Notes under the pieces: generated by a model | What the model saw: the letters and a program-made list of their open reading frames with translations, nothing else | Database searches by the model: none | Told to the model about the DNA's origin: nothing | Source of the DNA: Crocinitomicaceae bacterium | GTDB lineage: Bacteria > Bacteroidota > Bacteroidia > Flavobacteriales_D > Crocinitomicaceae | Length of the DNA: 64,000 nucleotides | Reading direction: 5' to 3' | Assembly (NCBI GenBank): GCA_016708105.1 | Contig: JADJGJ010000002.1 | Span: forward strand, 186,001 to 250,000 | Made by a program: the position numbers and the translations under genes | Shown here: positions 44,274 to 50,971 of the stretch, piece by piece | Numbering within the stretch: position 1 is the first letter of the stretch | Layout: the number at the start of each line of letters is the position of its first letter

Positions 44274-45785
44274 TTGATTTCAATTTGTAACTTATCCACG
44301 CGTTTTGCTTTATATAGAAGATTGTTTGTAAAGATTAACTTGATTCAAATATTTACTTTGACCCGTGTCCTGATTTCAATATTGCTCATTTTATTGACAT
44401 TCGTAGTAGCGAGCTTTTATGATTATCCATCAACTTTTTTAAATCATGACCCTGATTTCAGGTACTGGGTTAATAAAAACAAGGTTAAAAAACTCACTTG
44501 TTCACCAAAAACATATTGGACAGGTTTTGACACTAATTATTCAACTGAATATTCCTATTCAGAAAAAGGCGAATTGATTGAAGAGCGCTTTTATGAAGAG
44601 TTTATTGGAGATGTTTCGATAGATGATACCGCTGCATTATTTGACGACGGTTTTGTTTTTTTTGACACATTAGGCATCAGTCACAAAGGATATTTTTTAA
44701 AGGGAGACATCATCAGAAAAATTCAACTGACCGATGCAAATGGAAATTTGGTGTTTTACTTTTTTAAAGATGACGAAGATGATTTCGATTTTTATAGAGC
44801 GAAAATTCTTGTTAAATCAATCAAGTACATTGATAAAAAAAGAGACATCGAAATATTGAATTTTGGTTTTATGAGCTATTACGCTCCTTACTTTGATACG
44901 TTGTCATCTGTGAAATTATTAAATGACAACAAAACAAATCTAATATCCGTAACTGCATGGGTGAAAGATCCAATTGAACAAGATTGGTATAACGGTGAAT
45001 TACGCAAAGTATTTTCAACCGAAAGAAAACGCATTGACACACTTTCCGGTGATAAAATCATCAGATTAAATAATGAATTCTACAATGAAAAAATTATTGC
45101 TCACTTTGGAAGAAATTTTCCAGCCGTTTTTAAAAGTTGTTTGGTAACTGCCTATTTTGATACTAATGCAAATTGGTTCATTAGATCAAGACTACCACAA
45201 TTGAATCTGGATGATATTAAATATAGCATGCAATATGCATTTTCTGAAGAGCGCAGATTCTTTTTTACAAATTCAGATTCAAGTATTATATTTCACTACC
45301 GGCATTCACAAATTGAAACAGTGACTAAAAATGAAATCGGAAAATTGAAAAGAACTTATTATTTATATGGCCCGATTTCTGAGAATCCACCTGAATTAAA
45401 TGGTTATTTTCAATATGACAAAAATGGCAATTTAATAGAAGCGTATAGTCTCAATTGCATAGGTTGGAACAAAACCAGTTATGAATACGATGGAGAATTA
45501 ATCAAAAAAATGACGATTTACAAGGAACATATGGATTCAATAGTTTACAGGTGTGAAAGAAAAAAATTCCTTGTGAGGTTGCCATACGGTCAATCCTTTT
45601 ATGATGATGTTATTGAATTTTATTCAGACGTTGATTATCCTCCATCACTGATTTATGACACAATAAAGTCCGAAGATTATTCACAAAAAAGCAGAATAAG
45701 TTTTGTTGGTAATAGCAGAGACACCATCACAAATTTTATTGTTGCTGATAGTTCAAATAGAATTTATACAGTGGAGTATTGGTGA
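44274..45785 (+). CDS. Membrane-anchored protein, function unknown
   Basis: About 503 residues from TTG 44274; TTG 44340 (LIQIFTLTR) is an alternative and neither has clear support. One hydrophobic segment (TRVLISILLILLTFVVASF) is followed by an extracytoplasmic region with YD/RHS-like or MORN-like short units (YSYSEKGELIEERFYEEF, YFQYDKNGNLIEAYSL, SYEYDGELIKKMTIY). These are typical of Bacteroidota proteins of unknown function. Short purine-rich repeats precede the start. Confidence 0.55.
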   Translation: MISICNLSTRFALYRRLFVKINLIQIFTLTRVLISILLILLTFVVASFYDYPSTFLNHDPDFRYWVNKNKVKKLTCSPKTYWTGFDTNYSTEYSYSEKGELIEERFYEEFIGDVSIDDTAALFDDGFVFFDTLGISHKGYFLKGDIIRKIQLTDANGNLVFYFFKDDEDDFDFYRAKILVKSIKYIDKKRDIEILNFGFMSYYAPYFDTLSSVKLLNDNKTNLISVTAWVKDPIEQDWYNGELRKVFSTERKRIDTLSGDKIIRLNNEFYNEKIIAHFGRNFPAVFKSCLVTAYFDTNANWFIRSRLPQLNLDDIKYSMQYAFSEERRFFFTNSDSSIIFHYRHSQIETVTKNEIGKLKRTYYLYGPISENPPELNGYFQYDKNGNLIEAYSLNCIGWNKTSYEYDGELIKKMTIYKEHMDSIVYRCERKKFLVRLPYGQSFYDDVIEFYSDVDYPPSLIYDTIKSEDYSQKSRISFVGNSRDTITNFIVADSSNRIYTVEYW

Positions 45786-45843
45786 TATAAATTGCATTCC
45801 CCACGCCCTTAAGCACTTTGTCCTCTGTCCTTTTTCTGTTGGC

Positions 45844-46911
45844 TTAGCCCTCTGTCCTAAGGCCTCTGCCCTCAGCCCTCCTCCCCATCCACCTCGGTAA
45901 AATAATAGACCCAATAATCAGATACGGATAATATGAAATCAATCTCCACAAAAAGGCAAGGCTTAATGCAAGAGCACCGTTGCGAATATAGTCTGACAAT
46001 AATTCACCAAAGAGATATTCTGCCATGCCGCTGCCGCCTGGTGTTGGGGTAACTAACATGACCAGCCACATCACCAATTGTCTGCCAAGAATAATGAAAT
46101 TGTCAAACAGATTTAATTCTATAAATGCCAGCAAAACAAAATTGATCACCAAATAACGTGATGTCCATGACCAAATGGTGGCCAGAAAAAGTTTTATCCA
46201 AAAAATAATTGTTTTTCCTTTTAATTCAATGGAAGCAATTTCAATGTCGTGCGCGAATTTTTCAGCTTTGTGTTTTCGTCGTTTTAATAAAGGCAAACGG
46301 TAAATGAACAGAGCTAATTTTCCAAATAATTTCGGATAGATAAAAATGCTGATGAGCAGTAAAAGATTTATTGCGGTGATGATCGAATATCCTATCCAGA
46401 ACACTGTCATTCCACCTTCACGTATTGATGCAAGATTTGCCGGAAGTAAATCAATCGGAGAAACGAAGAGAAACAGAACAGGAAGTAAAAAAATATAGAA
46501 AAAATTGTCCAAAATTGTGGTGATGATAACCAGCGCAGTGGACTTGCCAAGCGGAATTTTTTCTTTCTCCAAAATAAACATAGCAACCGCTGCACCACCC
46601 ACAACGCCGGGTGTTACGGCTGATGCAAATTCCCACAGAAAAATAACGTTGAAACATTTTTTCCATGGCAAAATTTTATTAGTGAGAATGCGAATACGAA
46701 TCATGTATGCAAAATCACGAAACGCCATCATGACAATGGCACAACATAAAAAGACGAGAGATTTTGAATTGAAATGTATAAGCGACCAATCAACTTCTGA
46801 TTTAGAAAATTCGCGATAAAAAAGAAATGAAGTGAGACCGAGGCAAATTACCAAAACCCAAATGATGCGACGGTAATTTAATAAGCCGGAAACTTCACCT
46901 CTTTTTGACAT
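45844..46911 (-). CDS. Flippase-like membrane protein (LPG synthase TM / UPF0104 family)
   Basis: A 355-residue protein with about eight membrane helices. Conserved family elements: FASAVTPGVVGGAAVAMFIL, TTILDNFFYIFLLPVLF and MLVTPTPGGSGMAEYLFGEL. This is the membrane half of MprF-type proteins, without the aminoacyltransferase domain; such stand-alone proteins are thought to move lipids or lipid-linked glycans. The last 12 residues (RRAEGRGLRTEG) are encoded by a low-complexity repeat and may not be conserved. Confidence 0.8.
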   Translation of the reverse strand: MSKRGEVSGLLNYRRIIWVLVICLGLTSFLFYREFSKSEVDWSLIHFNSKSLVFLCCAIVMMAFRDFAYMIRIRILTNKILPWKKCFNVIFLWEFASAVTPGVVGGAAVAMFILEKEKIPLGKSTALVIITTILDNFFYIFLLPVLFLFVSPIDLLPANLASIREGGMTVFWIGYSIITAINLLLLISIFIYPKLFGKLALFIYRLPLLKRRKHKAEKFAHDIEIASIELKGKTIIFWIKLFLATIWSWTSRYLVINFVLLAFIELNLFDNFIILGRQLVMWLVMLVTPTPGGSGMAEYLFGELLSDYIRNGALALSLAFLWRLISYYPYLIIGSIILPRWMGRRAEGRGLRTEG

Positions 46912-47062
46912 GTAATTTGAAACTACATAAAGGTATGAAGAAATACATATTGACCTTGCATTTATTTAGATCATGGCATGTAAATGATCTATACGATACA
47001 CGAATAAAGAAAAAACGCTCGTTTTTTTGTCACTCGCTTAATGGGGAGTTTCAATAAAACAC

Positions 47063-47093
47063 TTTGACTTTATACCAAGAATTGGTATATTTG
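47063..47093 (+). promoter_or_regulatory. Promoter of the parDE module
   Basis: -33 TTTG at 47063-47066, 19-base spacer, -7 TATATTTG at 47086-47093, 17 bases before ATG 47110. An excellent match to the Bacteroidota consensus. Confidence 0.75.
47071..47089. promoter_or_regulatory. Putative ParD operator
   Basis: Inverted repeat TATACCAA (47071-47078) / TTGGTATA (47082-47089) with a 3-base spacer. It overlaps the first half of the -7 box, the position expected for an autorepressor site of a ribbon-helix-helix antitoxin. Confidence 0.6.
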
Positions 47094-47109
47094 TATAAAT
47101 ACATTAGAT

Positions 47110-47358
47110 ATGTCAAAGAACACATCAATACTTCTGGGTGAATATTTTGAGCATTTTGTGAATGAGAAAATCTCATCAGGTAAATATTCCTCAGTCAGTG
47201 AGGTGATTAGAACAGCACTCAGATTGTTAGAGAGTGAGGAGAACAAATACAACGTTTTGATTCAGGAGCTGGAAATTGGTGAAAAAAGTGGATTTGTAAA
47301 GAAATTTGATCCCAAAAAAAATCTTAAAAAACTTCACGCCAAACATGTGAAGAAATGA
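47110..47358 (+). CDS. parD: ParD-family antitoxin
   Basis: An 82-residue protein. The N-terminal half is a ribbon-helix-helix DNA-binding fold (NTSILLGEYFEHFVNEKIS, YSSVSEVIRTALRLLESEE); the basic C-terminal half (KKFDPKKNLKKLHAKHVKK) would bind the toxin. The gene overlaps parE by 4 bases. The upstream inverted repeat at the promoter fits autorepression. It is intact, unlike its partner toxin. Confidence 0.88.
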   Translation: MSKNTSILLGEYFEHFVNEKISSGKYSSVSEVIRTALRLLESEENKYNVLIQELEIGEKSGFVKKFDPKKNLKKLHAKHVKK

Positions 47359-47672
47359 AATACGTCATTAGCAAGAAAGCAGCTCAAGACATTGAATTGA
47401 TATGGTTGTACACCTATGAAAACTGGTCACTTGAACAAGCCGATAGATACTACAATTTATTGATGGATGAAATAGAATTTATTTCTGAAAATATTGAAAG
47501 GGGTAGAGACATTGGGTATTTAAAAGAGGGGTACAGAACATCATTGGTAAAATCGCATATTATCTTCTATAGAAAAACCGGCAGAAACTTAATAGAAGTG
47601 GTGAGGATACTACAGGTAGCATCTCAAAAAGTGTGTAAGGCCAAAAGTTATTCTGAAATTTTTGACCTTTAA
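47355..47672 (+). CDS. parE: ParE-family toxin, C-terminus replaced by an insertion sequence
   Basis: The first 86 residues match RelE/ParE-superfamily toxins (YVISKKAAQDIELIWLYTYENW, RTSLVKSHIIFYRKTG, IEVVRIL). After VRIL the frame enters an IS256-family element at 47615 and reads 19 IS-encoded residues, giving 105 in total. Reading across the target duplication and into the far side of the IS gives HQKMDLESRIDK and a stop, the expected ParE tail (usually VRILHQRMD). The intact toxin was 98 residues. The HxRMD-type tail contributes to ParE activity, so this product is probably inactive. Confidence 0.87.
   Translation: MKYVISKKAAQDIELIWLYTYENWSLEQADRYYNLLMDEIEFISENIERGRDIGYLKEGYRTSLVKSHIIFYRKTGRNLIEVVRILQVASQKVCKAKSYSEIFDL
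47607..47614. repeat. Left copy of the 8-bp target-site duplication
   Basis: ATACTACA immediately before the IS; identical to 48954-48961 after it. Eight bases is a typical duplication for IS256-family elements. Confidence 0.85.
47615..47639 (+). repeat. IS256-family left terminal inverted repeat
   Basis: Begins GGTAGCATCTC and ends AAAAGTGTGTAAG; pairs with the right repeat at 48929-48953. Confidence 0.8.
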
Positions 47673-47703
47673 CAGTCAAAAAAATTTCGGAAATAACTTT
47701 TGG
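47641..47703. repeat. Long hairpin just inside the IS left end
   Basis: CCAAAAGTTATT (47641-47652) is the exact reverse complement of 47692-47703. Further in, GAAATTTTTGAC pairs with GTCAAAAAAATTTC with a bulge, giving arms of about 25 bases around the loop CTTTAACA. The hybrid ParE frame ends in this loop. It lies 20 bases before the transposase start. Confidence 0.7.
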
Positions 47704-47723
47704 GTGGCTTTAACACATAATGT

Positions 47724-48919
47724 ATGAAAAAAGAGGAATTATTAACTAAAGAATTTTTAAAGCAGTTCAAGACAGGAGATGCCTTGAATAGTTTTATTGA
47801 AGAGCTTCAGAAACGAGGCATAGAACAGTTATTAGAAGGTGAAATGGATGCTCACCTTGGTTATGAAAAACATGAAAGATCCGATGGTAAAAATGCCAGA
47901 AACGGTCACATAACCAAGCGACTCAAAACCAAAGAAGGCGAAATGGAGGTAAAAGTGCCACGCGATCGCCAGTCAGAATTTAACCCTATTCTGGTTCCAA
48001 AACGCAAGAGCATGGTTGAGGGTGTAGAGAATATTATTGTCTCAATGTATGCCAAAGGAATGTCCGTGAGCGATATTGAAGAACAGATTCGAGAGCTCTA
48101 CAATTTTGATGTGTCAACATCTACAATATCTCGCATTACCGAGCGTGTATTGAGCGATGTGAGTGCTTGGCAAAATCGTGCTCTTGATCCGGTCTATCTC
48201 GTAGTTTGGATGGATGGTATTGTTTTCAAGGTTCGAGAAAACTCAAGAGTGGTTGAAAAAACAGTTTACATTGCTATTGGACTTAGTATTGATGGTAAAA
48301 AGGAGGTGCTTGGAATGTGGCTTGGAAAAAATGAATCTGCTGCCTTTTGGATGTCCGTACTGACTGACTTGAAAGCCAGAGGCGTAAGAGATATACTCAT
48401 CACAGCTACCGATAATCTCAAGGGATTTACAGAAACTATCCGTGCTATTTTTCCCGAATCAACAAAACAAATCTGCGTGGTACACCAAATACGAAACTCT
48501 TGCAAGTACGTTTCCTACAAAGACAGGAAAGAGTTCTCAGCTGATATGAAACATATTTACAATGCTCCAAACCGTGATGCTGCCGCTATCGCTCTAGATG
48601 ACCTTGAAAAAAAATGGGGCGGTAAATACGGTTATGCTATTAAAGTTGGCGCGCCAACTGGGAGGAACTAACTGCGTTTCTTGACTTCCCGGTTGAAATC
48701 AGAAAAATTATTTATACAACCAATGTTATTGAAAATCTGAACGGAAAAATCAGAAAGTACACTAAAAATAAACTATCATACCCGACAGACGATGCCGTAA
48801 TCAAATCCGTTTTTTTAGCAATAAGAGAAGCAACAAAACGATGGACCATGCCCATCAGAAGTTGGGGTGAAATATTAAATCAATTTATGATTATTTTTGG
48901 AGAAAGAATTAAACCGTAG
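47724..48919 (+). pseudogene. IS256-family transposase, frameshifted near the C-terminus
   Basis: The intact frame 47724-48671 encodes 315 residues with conserved IS256 blocks: MDAHLGYEKHERSDGKNARNG, then VVWMDGIVFKV (D164) and ITATDNLKGF (D230), the first two catalytic Asp residues. The ORF then ends prematurely in GAPTGRN. A different frame continues the homology as NWEELTAFLDFPVEIRK, then IIYTTNVIENLNGKIRK with the catalytic Glu, to TAG 48917-48919. One A missing in the run at 48642-48644 explains the break (AIKSW expected). Without it the DDE triad is incomplete. Confidence 0.88.
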
Positions 48920-48928
48920 CCGGAACTA

Positions 48929-48953
48929 CTTACACACTTTTAGGGATACTGTC
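48929..48953 (-). repeat. IS256-family right terminal inverted repeat
   Basis: Reads CTTACACACTTTT then AGGGATACTGTC on the plus strand; reverse complement of the left repeat at 20 of 25 positions. Confidence 0.8.
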
Positions 48954-48998
48954 ATACTACATCAGAAAATGGACTTGGAAAGTAGAATTGATAAATAG
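48954..48998 (+). pseudogene. 3' remnant of parE beyond the insertion
   Basis: Starts with the second copy of the target duplication ATACTACA. In the parE frame it reads ILHQKMDLESRIDK then TAG (48996-48998), the lost C-terminus of the toxin. It has no start codon of its own. Confidence 0.85.
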
Positions 48999-49053
48999 TA
49001 CTGAATTGTACGGATGTATAAACCGACCTTGATTGATAATTGAGTACAGAAAA

Positions 49054-50766
49054 TCAATCCGCTGCGAATTCAATTTCAATACGGCGGTTGATATCACGTC
49101 CCCATTTGTAAGCATTTGGCGCTATGGGGTTTTCTGAGCCGTTGCCTTTATAAATTAATCTGCTTGCAGGTATTCCGTTTGCAATTAAATAGTCATACAC
49201 GGCTTTTGCGCGTTGCTCTGAAAGTACAATATTATTCTCTTCAATACCTGATGCATCTGTATATCCGTTGATGGTTATTTTTACGTACTTATGTTCTTGC
49301 AAATATTTCACCAATAGATCTAGATTATTTTTGCCATAACCGCTGTCCGGCAACGTAGCCATGCTTGATGGAAACTCAAGTGAATCAATAATAAACACAC
49401 TTCCTAAATCAGAGCTTCCTTGATTGGCAAAGAAATAGGTGAGTGACATTTTACGCAACTTTTCTTCATCAACCACTTGCGCGTTATTGGAATAAAATGA
49501 TTCATCAACAAGTCGGTTTCCGCTGTGTTGGGTTTTGTTTAAAATCTTTACTTCAATCCTTCGGTTTCCTTCTCGTGTGGCTTTGTATTTATTGCTGAAA
49601 ATAGGATTTGCAGGTCCATATCCTTTATACGAAATACGATGCGGCGGATATCCTTTTGCAATAAGAAAATCATAGATGAATTTTGCCCGTTGAGTTGATA
49701 GCGACATGTTTTCAGAATAGCTTCCTGAATTATCTGTGTATCCTCCAATTTCAATGACTAGGCTGGTATCCATATCCAGTGCTTGCATGAGGTAAACAAT
49801 GTCTGAATTGGTTTCTATGCCGGTGAATGAAGTATAACCCGGTTTGAATTTTACATTGTACAATACAATTTGATATCCCACCGGAATTGCTTCCGGCACA
49901 ATGACGAGATGTTCAATTTCAATATGCAATTGTGAGCTGTCAATTTTAGTTGGCATATCAGGACACAAACAATCTTGCAATGAATCAGAAATCATGAATT
50001 CCGGGTAAGGGACAAATTCTTTTATTCGTTCGCGCTGCTCTTGATAACGCGGGCTTGTATTGGCTCCGTCTGTTCCTAAATCCCAATAGTTTACAGCATC
50101 CCAGTTTGAGAATCCGCAAAATTGTTTTAGCATAACCGCAGACACGTAACCTGAGGCATGCCAGCCATTCCAGCAATGTAAATAAACAGGTCCAACCTCT
50201 GTACTTGTTGCTGAAAGATACGTCATCTTCAACATGCGATATACGTGCGTTGAATCAAAATAATCTAACTGATGATATTGCATACTATTCCATGAAGAAT
50301 CAATGCATGAACAGGTGTCACCTTTTGGATAATTTTCAAATCCATGGCGATACAAATAAACTGAATTTGAAAATCCTTCTTCACATAAATTATGTAATCC
50401 ATCTTCAGGCAATGGATTTTGATTATCGCGTTTATTTGTGAGATGATAATAGTTATTTGCACCACCTCTGTATGCTACGCCGTGCAATATCGGTCGCATA
50501 TTGCGCGTTCCGTATAAACTGTCAAATCCGTTGCCTTTATTGTCAGTGATTTTATACATCAAATCTCCTTCACCATATCTGCGGATATAGTATTGCGGAT
50601 TTAATTCAATTTCCGGATGAATGGCAAACAACGAATCGTAATTTATTTTTGATCCAACAGGCACAACTACCCAAGTGTCCAAACCAATTTTAACAGTGTC
50701 TGTCTGACAAAAAACGGTGTGGGCTGTCGTTAATAAAAGTCCTGCTATGAATACAAATCGAATCAT
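49054..50766 (-). CDS. Tandem OmpA-domain protein with a degenerate phosphatase-like N-terminal domain
   Basis: A 570-residue protein with a signal peptide (FVFIAGLLLTTAHTVFCQ). The N-terminal 260 residues resemble a dual-specificity/tyrosine phosphatase, with the loop VYLHCWNGWHASG (H197, C198). The position of the catalytic Arg in CX5R is Ala204, so normal phosphatase chemistry is doubtful. Two OmpA C-terminal domains follow (about 300-410 and 450-570), each with a peptidoglycan-binding GYTD and NRRIE motif. It is probably anchored to peptidoglycan in the periplasm. Confidence 0.8.
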   Translation of the reverse strand: MIRFVFIAGLLLTTAHTVFCQTDTVKIGLDTWVVVPVGSKINYDSLFAIHPEIELNPQYYIRRYGEGDLMYKITDNKGNGFDSLYGTRNMRPILHGVAYRGGANNYYHLTNKRDNQNPLPEDGLHNLCEEGFSNSVYLYRHGFENYPKGDTCSCIDSSWNSMQYHQLDYFDSTHVYRMLKMTYLSATSTEVGPVYLHCWNGWHASGYVSAVMLKQFCGFSNWDAVNYWDLGTDGANTSPRYQEQRERIKEFVPYPEFMISDSLQDCLCPDMPTKIDSSQLHIEIEHLVIVPEAIPVGYQIVLYNVKFKPGYTSFTGIETNSDIVYLMQALDMDTSLVIEIGGYTDNSGSYSENMSLSTQRAKFIYDFLIAKGYPPHRISYKGYGPANPIFSNKYKATREGNRRIEVKILNKTQHSGNRLVDESFYSNNAQVVDEEKLRKMSLTYFFANQGSSDLGSVFIIDSLEFPSSMATLPDSGYGKNNLDLLVKYLQEHKYVKITINGYTDASGIEENNIVLSEQRAKAVYDYLIANGIPASRLIYKGNGSENPIAPNAYKWGRDINRRIEIEFAAD

Positions 50767-50868
50767 CCTTGTAAAGTTACATAACAGGTATTATGCCATT
50801 TTCAATGTGTGTATAAAGTTTTTCACAGTCTTTTTTTTGTAAACAATGATTGATTATTCGCCCTTGGC

Positions 50869-50896
50869 GTAGGGGCAGTTCGCCACTTGCGCCTAC
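50869..50896. repeat. Palindromic element, copy 5 (degenerate)
   Basis: A 28-base match to the core with four mismatches (GTAGGGGCAGTTCG then CCACTTGCGCCTAC). GGC/GCC extends the outer arms. It lies between divergent genes. The central pairing is lost, so it looks like a decayed copy. Confidence 0.7.
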
Positions 50897-50971
50897 GCCG
50901 CGCCAAATATTGAATTTAACTCGTATAACCATCTTGCTGATCTGTGTTATATTTACATCCATTCTTGCTCT

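Larger units (their letters stand above)
47615..48953 (+). mobile_element. IS256-family insertion sequence, 1339 bp
   Basis: Bounded by 25-base imperfect inverted repeats (47615-47639 and 48929-48953) that match at 20 of 25 positions, including AAAAGTGTGTAAG at the inner end. It is flanked by the 8-bp direct repeat ATACTACA. It contains one transposase gene of the MULE/IS256 type, which is frameshifted. The element is inserted in parE in the same orientation. Confidence 0.9.

Noticed and set aside
49054..50766. Annotation of the OmpA protein as an active tyrosine phosphatase
   Set aside because: The catalytic Arg of the CX5R loop is replaced by Ala204.
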